Shown here in pieces: positions 17,022 through 27,807 of a DNA stretch of 64,000 bases. The notes beneath the pieces were generated by a model. The model worked only from the letters and a program-made list of their open reading frames with translations, was not told the origin of the DNA and did no database searches. Position numbers and translations under genes: made by a program. Positions within the stretch are counted from its first letter, which is position 1. Each line of letters begins with the position of its first letter. The stretch comes from Streptomyces roseicoloratus. Lineage in GTDB: Bacteria; Actinomycetota; Actinomycetes; Streptomycetales; Streptomycetaceae. The stretch lies in the NCBI RefSeq assembly GCF_004117935.1, contig NZ_SDOY01000112.1, forward strand, positions 120,675-184,674, given 5' to 3'.

Positions 17022-17999
17022 TTACTTGTCCGTGCGGCTCGCCGCGATCTGGCGGGACATGATCGTCGTCAGCTCGTACGCCGTGTGGGAGGCGGCGACC
17101 GCCGTGATCTCGGCGTGGTCGTAGGCCGGGGCGACCTCGACGACGTCGGCGGAGACCAGGTTGCAGGAGGACAGGCCGCGGAGGATCTCCAGGAGCTCGC
17201 GGGAGGTCATGCCGCCCGCCTCCGGGGTGCCCGTGCCCGGCGCGTGGGCGGGGTCGAGGCAGTCGATGTCGATGGAGATGTACAGCGGGCGGTCGCCGAT
17301 GCGCTGGCGCAGCTGGTCGGCGACCTCGTCGGCGCCCCGGCGGTAGATGTCGGCCGAGGTGACGATGCCGAAGCCCATCTTCTCGTCGTCCGTCAGGTCC
17401 TGCTTGCCGTACAGCGGGCCGCGGGTGCCGACGTGGGAGAGGGCCTCGGTGTCGAGGATGCCCTCCTCGACGGCGCGGCGGAACGGGGTGCCGTGGGTGT
17501 ACTCGGCGCCGAAGTAGGTGTCCCAGGTGTCGAGGTGCGCGTCGAAGTGGAGCAGGGCGACCGGGCCGTGCTTCTTGGCGACGGAGCGGAGCAGCGGCAG
17601 GGCGATGGTGTGGTCGCCGCCCAGGGTCATCATGCGGGCGCCGGTGCCGAGGATGTCGTCGGCGGCGGCCTCGATCGTCTCGACGGCCTCGTTGATGTTG
17701 AACGGGTTCGCCGCGATGTCACCCGCGTCCGCGACCTGCGCGAGCGCGAACGGCGAGGCGTCCTGCGCCGGGTTGTACGGGCGGAGCAGGCGCGAGGCCT
17801 CGCGGATGGCGTTGCCGCCGAAGCGGGCGCCCGGGCGGTAGGAGACGCCGCTGTCGAAGGGGACGCCGACCACGGCGACGTCGGCGGTGCCGACCTCGTC
17901 GAGTCGCGGCAGCCGGGCGAACGTCGCGGGACCGGCGTACCGCGGGATGCGGGACGAGTCGATCGGGCCGCGCGGCGTGTTCTGGTCGCTGCTGCTCAT
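17022..17999 (-). CDS. speB: Agmatinase / ureohydrolase family protein
   Basis: A 325-aa binuclear manganese hydrolase. Metal-ligand motifs are intact: [17 protein letters not shown], and [17 protein letters not shown]-terminal [17 protein letters not shown] and the loop [11 protein letters not shown] are typical of the agmatinase/guanidinobutyrase branch. It hydrolyses a guanidino compound to urea plus an amine. Streptomyces break arginine down partly through 4-guanidinobutyrate, so guanidinobutyrase activity is as likely as agmatinase. It is followed by a ThDP enzyme (237-bp gap) and is divergent from a PucR-type regulator that probably controls it. Confidence 0.9.
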   Translation of the reverse strand: MSSSDQNTPRGPIDSSRIPRYAGPATFARLPRLDEVGTADVAVVGVPFDSGVSYRPGARFGGNAIREASRLLRPYNPAQDASPFALAQVADAGDIAANPFNINEAVETIEAAADDILGTGARMMTLGGDHTIALPLLRSVAKKHGPVALLHFDAHLDTWDTYFGAEYTHGTPFRRAVEEGILDTEALSHVGTRGPLYGKQDLTDDEKMGFGIVTSADIYRRGADEVADQLRQRIGDRPLYISIDIDCLDPAHAPGTGTPEAGGMTSRELLEILRGLSSCNLVSADVVEVAPAYDHAEITAVAASHTAYELTTIMSRQIAASRTDK

Positions 18000-18119
18000 G
18001 GTCGGGTCCTCCTGGGGATGTCGGTGGGGTCCGGATCGACGGTAAGTGGCCCGAAAGCGACATTGAAGTGTACGTTTCCTCCACTGTACGGGCGGTCGAT
18101 GGAGGAAGGGTCCACAGTC

Positions 18120-19733
18120 GTGTCGGACGTGAGTGCCGTGCCCCCGCCGGAGCCCTCCCCGCATCCCGCGCCGCCGGTCCCGCTCGCCTCGCTGCTCGCC
18201 CGCGCGGAGCTCGGCCTGCGCCTGCGCGCCGGTTCGCCCGAGGTCTCGCTGCACTGGGTGCACACCTCCGAGATGGCCGACCCCTATCCGTACCTCCTCG
18301 GCGGCGAGCTCCTGCTGACGGCGGGCGTCCAGCTGACCGATCCGGCGCGGTACGTCGAGCGGGTCGTGGAGGCGGGCGCGGCGGCGCTCGGCTTCGGCGT
18401 CACGCCGGTGTACGACACGGTGCCGCCCGCGCTGGTGGAGGCGTGCGCCGCGCAGGGGCTGCCGCTGATCGAGGTGCCGCCGCGGACGCCGTTCACGGCG
18501 GTGGCCCGGGCGCTGTGGCGGCTGATGGCGGAGGCCCGGCTGCACGAACTGCGCCGGGTCAGCGAGGCCCAGCAGTCCCTCGCGACGGCCGCCGCCCGCC
18601 CGGCGCCGGTGCCCGCCGTCCTCGGCGCCCTCGCCTCCCGCCTCGGCGGACGGGCCGTCCTGTTCGGCCCGAACGGTACGGAGTCGGCGGTGGCCGGCCG
18701 CGAGATCCCGCCGGAGGCCGGCCGGGCGCTCGCCGATCTGGCGCGCGTCCTCGGACCCCGGCCCGGCGGACCCGCCTCCGCGAGCGGCGAGGGCGGCGGG
18801 CTCCGGCTCGCCGCGTACGCGCTGGGCGGCGGCGAGGGGCTGACCCTGGGAGTGGCCGCGGAACGGCGCGCGCCGGGCGACCACACCATCGCGGGCGTCG
18901 CCGTCGTCCTGCTGTCCCTGCTCACGGCCCCGCACCGCGCCGCCGGCGTCACCGCCCGCGACACGGCCCTGGTCCGTCTCCTGCTCGGCGCCACCCCCGT
19001 GGACGCCGCCCAGGCCCTCGGCCCCGGCCCCTGGACCGTGGTGCACGCCTCCGGCGGCGACGGCACGCCCTTCGCGGCGTCGGCCCTGGCGGCGGCACTG
19101 GGCACGCCGCTGCTCGACGCGGGCCGGGCCGACGGGTCGAGCGGGGCCGTGGGTGACGCACCGCCCGGGGCCGGGGGCGACGCCGCCGGGAGCCGTGCGG
19201 CCGGAGACGTACGGTCCGGGGCCGGGGGCGACGCCGCCGGGAGCCGTGCGGTCGGAGACGTACGGTCCGGGGCCGTACCGTCCCGGGGCGGCCGGCCGCC
19301 GGCCGTGCGGCTGCTGCTGCCCGCTTCCTCCGCCGTCACCGCCCAGCCCGGCTGGATCCTCGGCGTGAGCGCGCCCGCCGAGGCCGGCGCGCTCGCCGCC
19401 GCCGACGCCGAGGCCGCCCGCGCCCTGCGCCGGGCCGAGGCGACCCGGACGCCGCTCGTACGGCACCGGGCCGCCGGGTTCGCGGGCCTCGTCGACCCGG
19501 ACGAGGCGGCGGCCCACGCCCGTACCCTCCTCGCCCCGCTCTCCCCCGTGCTGGCCGACACCCTGCGCACCTGGCTGTCGCTGCACGGCAGCTGGGACCG
19601 GACGGCGGTCGCGATGGACATCCACCGCAACACCGTCCGCCAGCGCATCGCCCGCGCCGCGACGCTCCTCGACCGGGACCTGGACGACCCGGACGTCCGG
19701 ATGGAGCTGTGGTTCGCGCTCAGGTCCGGCTGA
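18120..19733 (+). CDS. PucR family transcriptional regulator
   Basis: A 537-aa regulator. The N-terminal PucR sensing domain (about 15-130) includes [21 protein letters not shown] middle region carries two tandem 17-residue repeats ([16 protein letters not shown]). The C-terminal HTH_30 domain reads [20 protein letters not shown], then [13 protein letters not shown]. The GTG at 18120 has GGAGGAAGG about 10 bases upstream; an ATG at 18099 is the alternative. Divergent from the agmatinase gene, it likely controls that operon in response to a nitrogen compound. Confidence 0.88.
   Translation: MSDVSAVPPPEPSPHPAPPVPLASLLARAELGLRLRAGSPEVSLHWVHTSEMADPYPYLLGGELLLTAGVQLTDPARYVERVVEAGAAALGFGVTPVYDTVPPALVEACAAQGLPLIEVPPRTPFTAVARALWRLMAEARLHELRRVSEAQQSLATAAARPAPVPAVLGALASRLGGRAVLFGPNGTESAVAGREIPPEAGRALADLARVLGPRPGGPASASGEGGGLRLAAYALGGGEGLTLGVAAERRAPGDHTIAGVAVVLLSLLTAPHRAAGVTARDTALVRLLLGATPVDAAQALGPGPWTVVHASGGDGTPFAASALAAALGTPLLDAGRADGSSGAVGDAPPGAGGDAAGSRAAGDVRSGAGGDAAGSRAVGDVRSGAVPSRGGRPPAVRLLLPASSAVTAQPGWILGVSAPAEAGALAAADAEAARALRRAEATRTPLVRHRAAGFAGLVDPDEAAAHARTLLAPLSPVLADTLRTWLSLHGSWDRTAVAMDIHRNTVRQRIARAATLLDRDLDDPDVRMELWFALRSG
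19167..19268 (+). repeat. Two tandem 51-bp repeats inside the PucR gene
   Basis: Copies at 19167-19217 and 19218-19268 differ by a single visible C/T change, and a partial third copy starts at 19269. Because 51 is a multiple of three, the repeat adds 17 residues per copy to the regulator without shifting frame. It looks like recent slippage or unequal exchange. Confidence 0.85.
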
Positions 19734-19740
19734 CCGCCGG

Positions 19741-20346
19741 TCAGTAGAGCTTGTTGACCGCGGTCTTCGTCGTGGTGCGGAACGCGGTCAGCGGAGCGTC
19801 CTTGAGGTCGCCCATCTGGCCCCAGCGGACGAGGGTGACGGTGCGGCCGTCGCGGCCGACGGAGAAGAGGTGGATGTCGGTGCTGCCGATCTGCGGCTCG
19901 GCGGTGTCCAGGCTGTAGACCCAGGCGCCCTCCTCGACGGCGAGCTTGCCGTGGTACGCGCTGACGGCCTTCAGGCCCGGGTTCTGCCGCTCCAGCTGCG
20001 CGCCGCAGCCGGCCAGGGACTTGCGGAGGGCGTCGACCAGCTTCACGGCGTCGGCCTCGGTGCGGGCGACGTTGGTGACCTGGACGGCGTTGGTCTCGAG
20101 CTCGGTGCGGAACTCGCGGTAGCGGCTGTTCTGCGCCGGGATCTTGTACGAGGCGCAGAGGACGCCGCCGTTCTCCGGGACGCCGGTGAATATCCGGGTG
20201 GCGGTCCACGGCGTCGACGACGCCGGCATCTGGGAGGCCGCGAGGAACGCGGGCTGGGCGGCGGCCTGCGCCGGGGCCGTCGCGAGGGCCGCGAGCCCGA
20301 GGGCGGCAGCGGCGGCGGTGGCCAGTGCGGTACGGAACGTGTTCAT
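19741..20346 (-). CDS. Secreted protein of unknown function
   Basis: A 201-aa exported protein. Residues 1-32 form a signal peptide ([17 protein letters not shown]...APAQA). The mature part has two Cys (VLCASYK and LAGCGAQ) and alternating strands, for example [21 protein letters not shown], giving a sensor-domain-like look similar to extracellular PknH-type domains. That similarity is only by eye. It is a single gene between the PucR regulator and a membrane HTH protein. Confidence 0.8.
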   Translation of the reverse strand: MNTFRTALATAAAAALGLAALATAPAQAAAQPAFLAASQMPASSTPWTATRIFTGVPENGGVLCASYKIPAQNSRYREFRTELETNAVQVTNVARTEADAVKLVDALRKSLAGCGAQLERQNPGLKAVSAYHGKLAVEEGAWVYSLDTAEPQIGSTDIHLFSVGRDGRTVTLVRWGQMGDLKDAPLTAFRTTTKTAVNKLY

Positions 20347-20510
20347 GGTGGTGGATCCCCCGTCGGTTCGTTCGGTCGGTGCTCCACCAGCCTCGGGCCG
20401 GCGCCCGCCGTCTCGCAACGGTGACGCGCCCGCCGTCCGTCCCGGAACCATTCCACCCCCGCTGACGTGCAAGAACGTGAAGGGTGAGACGCAGGGTCGA
20501 GGGGGATGGA

Positions 20511-21899
20511 ATGCCGAAGGACGCCGCCGTCGAGGAGTTCGCGCGGCTCGTGAGCGCGCTGAAGGCGCGGCACGGGAGGAGTTACGAGGCGCTGGGCCGG
20601 CGCCTCAACGTCAGCGCGTCCACCCTCCACCGGTACTGCTCCGGGGCGACCGTGCCGGAGGGCTTCGCGATCGTCGACCGCCTGGCCGTCCTGTGCGGCG
20701 CCGACGAGGAGGAACGCCGTGCCCTGGAGGCGGCCTGGCAGCGCGCCGACCGCGCCCGCCGCCCGGCGGCACAGACCGCGCCGGCGCCGGCTGCCACGCC
20801 GACACCCCCTGCAGTGTCGGCCCCGGACGCGACCGCGGGACCGGCTGCCGCCCCGGCCGTAGACGCCGCCCCGCGCCCGACGGCGGCCCCGGTCGCGGCC
20901 CCGGACCCGTCCGTGAACCCTGCTTCCGCGGGCCCTGCTGTCGCCCTCCCCCGCCCCCTCCCCGCCACAGGCACCGCCCTCGACGACGAGCGCCCCGTCG
21001 ACACCGGCCTCGGCCCCGCCGGCACCGGCCTCGGCCCCGTCGACACCGACATCAGCCCCGTCGTCCCCGTCACCCGTACCGGAGCCGCCCCCGCCCGCCC
21101 CCGCCGGCGCCCTCTCCTCGTCGTCGGTGCCGCCGCCGCCGTCGCCGCCCTCGGGCTCGGGCTCGGGGCGCTGCTGCTCCCGACGCCGGGCCCCGGTACC
21201 GGTGCGCCCACCACGCCGCCGGCGGCGTCGAGCAGCGCCGGCCCCGCCCCGCTCACGGTCTCGGCCGTCTCCGACGTCCCGCAGGGCGGTTGCGGCGGCA
21301 CCTACCTCGTCGACCGCGCCCCGCAGCGGATGCCCGCGCCGCCCGACGCCTCCGACGTCTCCGGGGCCGCCGGGTGGGTGCGGGCGCAGGGGGCCGTGCC
21401 CGCCGGCGAGACGCCGGTGCGGGTCACGGTGCAGGGGCGGTCGGGGGCCGCCGTCGTGCTGCGGGGGCTGCACGTGCGGGTGGTGGAACGCGGCGAGCCG
21501 CTGCCGTGGCGCGCGTACCGGTCGTCCCCGGGCTGCGGCGGGGCCCTCACCCCGCGCCATTTCGCCGTCGACCTCGACCGGCCGCGTCCGCTCGCCCGGC
21601 CGGTCGACGGCTACGACGCCTCCGGGGAGGGCCGGTCGATCCCGGCCGTCGCCTTCCCCTACAAGGTCACCGTCTCGGAACCCGAGGAACTGCTCGTCTC
21701 GGCGCGGACGGCGGGCTGCGACTGCCGGTGGTACCTGGAGCTGGAGTGGAGTTCGGAGGGGCGGTCGGGGACCGTGCGGATCACGGACGAGGGCGGGCGG
21801 CCGTTCCGTACCAGCGGGGCCGCGGGCAGGCCCACGTACGAGTACGACGGCGAGAGTCGGCGCTGGATCACATCGGAGGACTCTGGACAGAGCGGGTGA
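20511..21899 (+). CDS. Membrane-anchored XRE-type HTH protein
   Basis: A 462-aa protein. Residues 5-65 are an XRE HTH (YEALGRRLNVSASTLHRYCS). Residues 85-200 are a Pro/Ala-rich linker with repeated GTGLGP/DTGLGP motifs. One membrane helix (about 205-230, LLVVGAAAAVAALGLGLGAL) follows. The outer domain (about 270-455) has paired Cys (GGCGGTY; SPGCGGA; AGCDCRWY). The layout, DNA-binding inside and a sensor-like domain outside, recalls one-component membrane regulators. The ATG at 20511 follows GAGGGGGA; the frame opens at 20484. Confidence 0.8.
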   Translation: MPKDAAVEEFARLVSALKARHGRSYEALGRRLNVSASTLHRYCSGATVPEGFAIVDRLAVLCGADEEERRALEAAWQRADRARRPAAQTAPAPAATPTPPAVSAPDATAGPAAAPAVDAAPRPTAAPVAAPDPSVNPASAGPAVALPRPLPATGTALDDERPVDTGLGPAGTGLGPVDTDISPVVPVTRTGAAPARPRRRPLLVVGAAAAVAALGLGLGALLLPTPGPGTGAPTTPPAASSSAGPAPLTVSAVSDVPQGGCGGTYLVDRAPQRMPAPPDASDVSGAAGWVRAQGAVPAGETPVRVTVQGRSGAAVVLRGLHVRVVERGEPLPWRAYRSSPGCGGALTPRHFAVDLDRPRPLARPVDGYDASGEGRSIPAVAFPYKVTVSEPEELLVSARTAGCDCRWYLELEWSSEGRSGTVRITDEGGRPFRTSGAAGRPTYEYDGESRRWITSEDSGQSG

Positions 21900-21929
21900 C
21901 TGCTGGGTAACTTCGAGGAAAAGAAGGCT

Positions 21930-21949
21930 GAGCAAGCGCTTAGACAGCA
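21930..21949. promoter_or_regulatory. Imperfect palindrome upstream of acyl-CoA dehydrogenase
   Basis: AAGCGCTT (21934-21941) is a perfect 8-bp palindrome inside a weaker symmetric sequence, 74 bp upstream of the acyl-CoA dehydrogenase start. Palindromes of this core occur before fatty-acid and acyl-CoA genes under TetR-type control. The binding protein is unknown. Confidence 0.4.
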
Positions 21950-22014
21950 TCCACGATGCATCTGAGCGCCGGGCGGCGGCCGGATACCAGGACAGGACCC
22001 GAAGGAGGCGGCTC

Positions 22015-23172
<1,158 letters not shown>

Positions 23173-24048
23173 GTGCCCGACGCGCACCATTCGGCACTGG
23201 ATGACCTGCTCGATCTGCTCGATCTGGAGCGGATCGAGCAGGACATCTTCCGCGGCGAGTCCCGCCCGTCGATCGTCCCCCGCGTCTTCGGCGGCCAGGT
23301 GGCCGCCCAGGCGCTGGTGGCGGCGGGCCGGACCGTCCCCGACGACCGCCCCGCCCACTCGCTGCACGCCTACTTCCTGCGGGCCGGCGACCCGGGCGCG
23401 CCGATCGTCTACAACGTGGACCGCATCCGCGACGGCCGCTCCTTCACCACCCGCCGGGTCGTGGCGGTCCAGCACGGCCAGCCGATCTTCCACCTCTCGG
23501 CGTCCTTCCAGGCGTACGAGGACGGCCTGGACCACCAGGACGCCATGCCGGCCGCGCCGGACCCGGAGTCGCTGGAGACACCGGCCGAGATGCTGCCCCG
23601 CCACCTCCCCCGCGAGGTCGCGGACCGGCTGATCGAGGCGCGGGCCGCGGTCGACCTGCGCTACGCCGAGACGCCCCCGTGGGGAACCGTCGGGCAGCCG
23701 CGCGAGCCGCGCTCCCAGGTCTGGTTCCGGACGAACGGCAAGCTGGCCGACGACCCGCTGCTGCACGTCGTCCTGGCCACGTACGTCTCCGACATGACGC
23801 TGCTCGACTCGATCCTCCTCGCCCACGGGCGCGGCGGCTGGGCCGTCGGCGACGTCGTGGGGGCCTCCCTCGACCACGCCATGTGGTTCCACCGCCCCTT
23901 CCGGGCGGACGAGTGGCTGCTGTACGACCAGGAGTCGCCGACCGCGTCCGGCGGGCGTGGACTGGGGCAGGCCCGCATCTACACGCAGGACGGCAGGCTC
24001 GCGATCTCCGTCATCCAGGAGGGCGTGGTCCGCGTCCCGCGGGCCTGA
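23173..24048 (+). CDS. tesB: Acyl-CoA thioesterase II (TesB-like)
   Basis: A 291-aa double-hotdog thioesterase that hydrolyses acyl-CoA to free acid and CoA. Typical blocks are VFGGQVAAQALVAAGRTV, HSLHAYFLRAGDP, DGRSFTTRRVVAVQHG and the C-terminal LDHAMWFHRPFRADEWLLYD with RGLGQARIYTQDG. The active-site Asp is in SLDHAMWFH. The GTG start comes immediately after the stop of the acyl-CoA dehydrogenase, so expression is coupled. The pair could tune acyl-CoA pools during fatty or branched acid use. Confidence 0.93.
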   Translation: MPDAHHSALDDLLDLLDLERIEQDIFRGESRPSIVPRVFGGQVAAQALVAAGRTVPDDRPAHSLHAYFLRAGDPGAPIVYNVDRIRDGRSFTTRRVVAVQHGQPIFHLSASFQAYEDGLDHQDAMPAAPDPESLETPAEMLPRHLPREVADRLIEARAAVDLRYAETPPWGTVGQPREPRSQVWFRTNGKLADDPLLHVVLATYVSDMTLLDSILLAHGRGGWAVGDVVGASLDHAMWFHRPFRADEWLLYDQESPTASGGRGLGQARIYTQDGRLAISVIQEGVVRVPRA

Positions 24049-24064
24049 GCGAGCGCGCCGTTCC

Positions 24065-26764
24065 TCACCGGCCGCTGCCCCGCGCCTTGCCGCCGGGCAG
24101 CGGCTGTTCCGCCCAGATGATCTTGCCGCCGTCGGCGGTGTAGCGGGTCCCCCAGCGCTCGGCGAGCTGGGCCACCAGGAACAGGCCGCGGCCGCCCTCG
24201 TCCGAGAGGGCCGCCCGCCGCAGGTGCGGGGCGGTGCTGCTGCCGTCGGAGACCTCGCAGATCAGCGCCCGGTCGCGGATCAGCCGTACCCGGACCGGGT
24301 CGACGCCGTAGCGGATGGCGTTCGTGACCAGCTCGCTGAGGATCAGCTCGGTGGTGAACACCTCTTCCTCCAGGCCCCACTCCTCCAGTGTCCGGGTGGC
24401 CGCGGCGCGCACCGGCGCCACGGCGGACGGATCGGAGGGCACCTCCCAGGCGGCGGTGCGGTGGGCGTCGAGGACGCGGGTCCGGGCGACGAGCACGGCG
24501 ACGTCGTCGCCCGGGTGCCGGGGCAGTACGGACTCCAGGACGGCGCGGCAGATCTCCTCCGGGGTGCGGCCGGCCCGGGCGACGGTGCGGCGCAGCAGGT
24601 CGAGGCCCTCGTCGATGTCGTGGCCGCGAGCCTCGACGAGGCCGTCGGTGTAGAGCACCAGGGTGCTGCCCTCGGCGAGTTCCAGCTCGGCCGTCTCGAA
24701 GGGCAGCCCGCCCAGGCCGAGCGGCGGTCCGCCGGGGACGTGGGGGAACTCGGCGGTGCCGTCGGGGCCGACGAGAACGGGGCCGAGGTGCCCGGCGCGG
24801 GCCAGGGTGCAGATCCGTGACGTCGGGTCGTAGATCGCGTAGAGGCAGGTGGCGCCGGTGACCGGCACGACCGTGTCGGCGTCGTCTCCGGCCTCCTCGT
24901 CCTGGTCGATGCGGGTGACCAGCTCGTCCAGGTGCCACAGCAGCTCGTCCGGTGGCAGGTCCAGGTTGGAGAAGTTGTGGACGGCGGTCCGCAGCCGTCC
25001 CATGGTGGCGGCGGCGTGCAGGCCGTGCCCGACGACGTCGCCCACGACGAGCGCCACCCGGGCGCCGGGCAGCGGGATGACGTCGAACCAGTCGCCTCCG
25101 ACGCCGCCCACCCCGCCGGCTCCGGCGTGCGCCGGCAGATAGCGATGGGCGACCTCCACGGCGGTCTGCTCGGGCAGGGCACGGGGCAGCAGGCTGCGCT
25201 GCAGGGTGACCGCCATGGTGTGCTCGCGGGTGTAGCGGCGGGCATTGTCGATGCTGACGGCGGCGCGGGCGACCAGCTCCTCGGCCAGGGAGCAGTCGTC
25301 CTGCTCGAAGGGCTCGGGCTGCTCCGCGCGCCAGAACGTCGCCACGCCCAGGACGACGCCCCGGGCCCGCAGCGGGGCCGCGATCATCGAGTGGATGCCG
25401 TGCGCGAGGAGCCGCCGGGCCCTGTCCGGGTCCTGGTGCTGCCACCCGGAGAGCGCGCCCATGTCCGCCTCCATGACGACCTTTCCGGAGCCGAAGCCCG
25501 TCGCCTGGGGCGTGGACGAGACGAAGCTGATCAGCTTGCCGACCGAATAGAGCGGGCTGTCTTCGCGGACGCCCCGGTACGCCACCCGGCGCATGTCGGC
25601 GTCCCCGCCCGTGGGCTCGTCCCCGCCGATGACGGGATCGGCGAGGTCGACGGTGACGTAGTCGGCGAAGCGGGGGACGGCGAATTCGGCCAGTTCCTCG
25701 GCGGTCCGCACCACGTCGAGCGTGGTGCCGATCCGTACGCCGGCGTCGTACAGCAGCCGCAGCCGTTCCCGTGCGATGTCCGCACGGCCGGCGAGCGCCC
25801 GCAGTTCGGTGGTGTCCCGCAGGGTGACGACGGTGCCGGAGGGGCCGCCGTTCCGGTCGGTGGGGCGCTGGTTGACCGCGAGCAGCCGGTCGCCGGCCAC
25901 GTGCACCTCGTCGGCGGCGGTCCGTCCGGAGTCGAGCAGCAGGGTCATGTCCGGGTCGACGCCCAGTTCCCGCGCCGTGCGCCCCTGGGTGTCGGCGGGC
26001 AGGTCGAGCAGCCGGCGGGCCTCGTCGTTGGCGAGGACGAGCCGGCGGTCGCCGTCGAGGATGAGCACGCCCTCGCGTACGGCGTGCAGCACCGCGTCGT
26101 GGTGCTCGTACATCCGTGTGATCTCGGCGGGTCCCAGACCGTGGGTCTGGCGCATGAGCCGTCGGCTGACCAGGGCGGTTCCGCCGGCGGTGAGCGCGAG
26201 GGTGCCGGCCGCGGTCCCGAACAGCAGGGGCAGCTGGTCCTCGGCGGCCCCGCTGACCTCGTCGACCGTGACGCCGGCGGCGACCAGGGCGATCACGTCG
26301 CCGTCCTCGCCGACGACGGGCACGACGGCCCGGATGGACGGGCCGAGGGTGCCGGTGACGGTCTCCCGGACGACGCCGCCGGCGACGGCGGGGCCGATGG
26401 TGCCGATGTAGTTGCGCCCTATCTGGTCCGGGTTGGGATGGGTGTAGCGCACACCTTCGGGCGTCATGACCACGATGAACGACACCTCGGAGAGGTTCCT
26501 GGCCCGCTCGGCCCTGGGCTGCAGCACCTTGGAGGGATCGGGCGAGGCGAGGGCCTCCTCGATGCCGGGCGCGCTCGCGAAGGCCTGCGCGACGGCGAGG
26601 GAGCGGCTGCGTGCCTCCCGCTCGCTGTCGCTGCGGGACTGCAGGACGAGCGCCACCATGGCCGCGACGACGAGGAGCACCACGATCGCCACCTGCAGGA
26701 GGAAGACCTGCCGGGCGACGGTGCGCGCGCTCAGCATCGAGCGCAGGCGGCCGGTTCCAGCCAT
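24065..26764 (-). CDS. Sensor SpoIIE-type phosphatase with anti-sigma-like kinase domain
   Basis: An 899-aa multidomain signalling protein. A membrane helix (about 15-37) is followed by an extracytoplasmic Cache-like sensor (40-180) and a second membrane helix (about 185-205). Then come a PAS domain (about 225-330), a GAF domain (345-500), a PP2C/SpoIIE phosphatase domain (550-760) with GDWFDVIPL and VALVVGDVVGHG, and a C-terminal HATPase domain (775-890; LVTNAIRYG, DGGRGLFLVAQLAERWG-like). Proteins of this build switch sigma factors by dephosphorylating anti-anti-sigma factors and binding sigma. The ATG at 26764 has GGAGG very close, so the start is uncertain by a few codons. Confidence 0.88.
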   Translation of the reverse strand: MAGTGRLRSMLSARTVARQVFLLQVAIVVLLVVAAMVALVLQSRSDSEREARSRSLAVAQAFASAPGIEEALASPDPSKVLQPRAERARNLSEVSFIVVMTPEGVRYTHPNPDQIGRNYIGTIGPAVAGGVVRETVTGTLGPSIRAVVPVVGEDGDVIALVAAGVTVDEVSGAAEDQLPLLFGTAAGTLALTAGGTALVSRRLMRQTHGLGPAEITRMYEHHDAVLHAVREGVLILDGDRRLVLANDEARRLLDLPADTQGRTARELGVDPDMTLLLDSGRTAADEVHVAGDRLLAVNQRPTDRNGGPSGTVVTLRDTTELRALAGRADIARERLRLLYDAGVRIGTTLDVVRTAEELAEFAVPRFADYVTVDLADPVIGGDEPTGGDADMRRVAYRGVREDSPLYSVGKLISFVSSTPQATGFGSGKVVMEADMGALSGWQHQDPDRARRLLAHGIHSMIAAPLRARGVVLGVATFWRAEQPEPFEQDDCSLAEELVARAAVSIDNARRYTREHTMAVTLQRSLLPRALPEQTAVEVAHRYLPAHAGAGGVGGVGGDWFDVIPLPGARVALVVGDVVGHGLHAAATMGRLRTAVHNFSNLDLPPDELLWHLDELVTRIDQDEEAGDDADTVVPVTGATCLYAIYDPTSRICTLARAGHLGPVLVGPDGTAEFPHVPGGPPLGLGGLPFETAELELAEGSTLVLYTDGLVEARGHDIDEGLDLLRRTVARAGRTPEEICRAVLESVLPRHPGDDVAVLVARTRVLDAHRTAAWEVPSDPSAVAPVRAAATRTLEEWGLEEEVFTTELILSELVTNAIRYGVDPVRVRLIRDRALICEVSDGSSTAPHLRRAALSDEGGRGLFLVAQLAERWGTRYTADGGKIIWAEQPLPGGKARGSGR

Positions 26765-26881
26765 GCCTCCAGTTCTAGCACCGAGGGTGAAGTTCGCACC
26801 CCCGCGCGCCCCGGCATCGCGCCCGCCGCGCCCCGGCGCCCCGCCGCGCCCGCCGCGCCCCGGCACCGCGTCCGCCCGTCC

Positions 26882-27664
26882 TCAGTCCAGCAGGCCCGCC
26901 GCGTCCAGGACGTACGCGGTCAGCGGCTCGTAGGAGCGCGGGTCCACCACGTGGTCGTCCAGCGGGACGGTGACCTGCATCGTGCCCTCGGCCTCCGCCA
27001 GGAACAGCGCGGGGTCGTTGCAGTCCGCGTAGCCCACGGAGTCCACACCGCGCTGGGCCGCGCGTCCCGCCCACCCGTGGTCGGCGACCACGAGGTCCGG
27101 CGCGGGCTCGCCCAGCGCCGCGAGGCCGTCGAGGATGGCGTTCATGGGCTCCGGGGAGTGGGTGTGCCAGAGCGAGGCACCGCGCTCGAAGACGGCGACG
27201 TCGGAGAACTGCACCACGTAGCCCTCGTCCGCGGTCAGCCCGCCGGGGATCCGCACGATGTCGCAGCCGCGCGTCCGCAGCGCGGCGGCGACCCGGCCGT
27301 GGGCGTCGATCAGGGAGCCCGGGTGGCCGGTCGCGAACAGCACGCGCTCCTGCGCGGCGGCGGCCTTCGCGAGCCGGGCGGCCATCCGGTCGAGGGCGGC
27401 GACGGTCAGCTCGGGGTCGATGGTGTCCTGTCCGGTCCGGTGCGCCGGGTCGTCGACGACGCCGCACCGCTCGGCCATCACGGCGAGCACGTCCTGCTCG
27501 TCGCTCCACCGGTCGCCGAACTCGAGGCCGAACCAGTAGTGCCGGTCGCCGTTGGCGAGCTTGCGGTAGTGGCTGAGGTTGTTGTCACGCGGGGTGGCGA
27601 CGTCTCCGGCGATACGGGTCCGGACGAGGTGCTCGACGAGGTCGGCGCGGCTGAGTATCGGCAT
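26882..27664 (-). CDS. Conserved actinobacterial phosphatase-like protein
   Basis: A 260-aa protein I recognise as a conserved Streptomyces family labelled phosphatase in annotations, without knowing experimental support. Conserved-looking blocks are MPILSRADLVEHLVRTRIAG at the N-terminus, NLSHYRKLANGDRHYWFGLE, LFATGHPGSLIDAHGR and LVVADHGWAGRAAQRG. The strand-loop patterns with Asp/His pairs suggest a Rossmann-like hydrolase fold. Two in-frame ATGs exist (27673 and 27664); the second gives the family-like start. It is downstream of the tetR gene, separated by a hairpin. Function is uncertain. Confidence 0.7.
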   Translation of the reverse strand: MPILSRADLVEHLVRTRIAGDVATPRDNNLSHYRKLANGDRHYWFGLEFGDRWSDEQDVLAVMAERCGVVDDPAHRTGQDTIDPELTVAALDRMAARLAKAAAAQERVLFATGHPGSLIDAHGRVAAALRTRGCDIVRIPGGLTADEGYVVQFSDVAVFERGASLWHTHSPEPMNAILDGLAALGEPAPDLVVADHGWAGRAAQRGVDSVGYADCNDPALFLAEAEGTMQVTVPLDDHVVDPRSYEPLTAYVLDAAGLLD

Positions 27665-27712
27665 GGGCCCCATTCTGCCGGGCCCACGCGCTCAGCGGCG
27701 CACCGTTTCGCC

Positions 27713-27735
27713 CGGACCCGCGCGGCGCGGGTCCG
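27713..27735 (-). terminator. Hairpin downstream of tetR
   Basis: CGGACCCGC (27713-27721) pairs with GCGGGTCCG (27727-27735) over the loop GCGGC, a 9-bp perfect stem after the TetR gene. Just beyond, a 16-bp sequence GCACGAACCGGTGCCC occurs twice in tandem (27749-27764, 27766-27781). Confidence 0.55.
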
Positions 27736-27807
27736 CCCGGCCCTGCCCGCACGAACCGGTGCCCGGCACGAACCGGTGCCCGCACGGCGCCCGGCCGGCG
27801 CCGCCCG

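Noticed and set aside
18069..18090. Repeated TGTACG motif in the agmatinase/PucR promoter as an operator
   Set aside because: It is a direct repeat 16 bp apart with no dyad symmetry; too short to support alone.
26800..26875. Clustered CGCGCCCCGGC units between two genes
   Set aside because: Simple G/C-rich low complexity with no regular period or symmetry.
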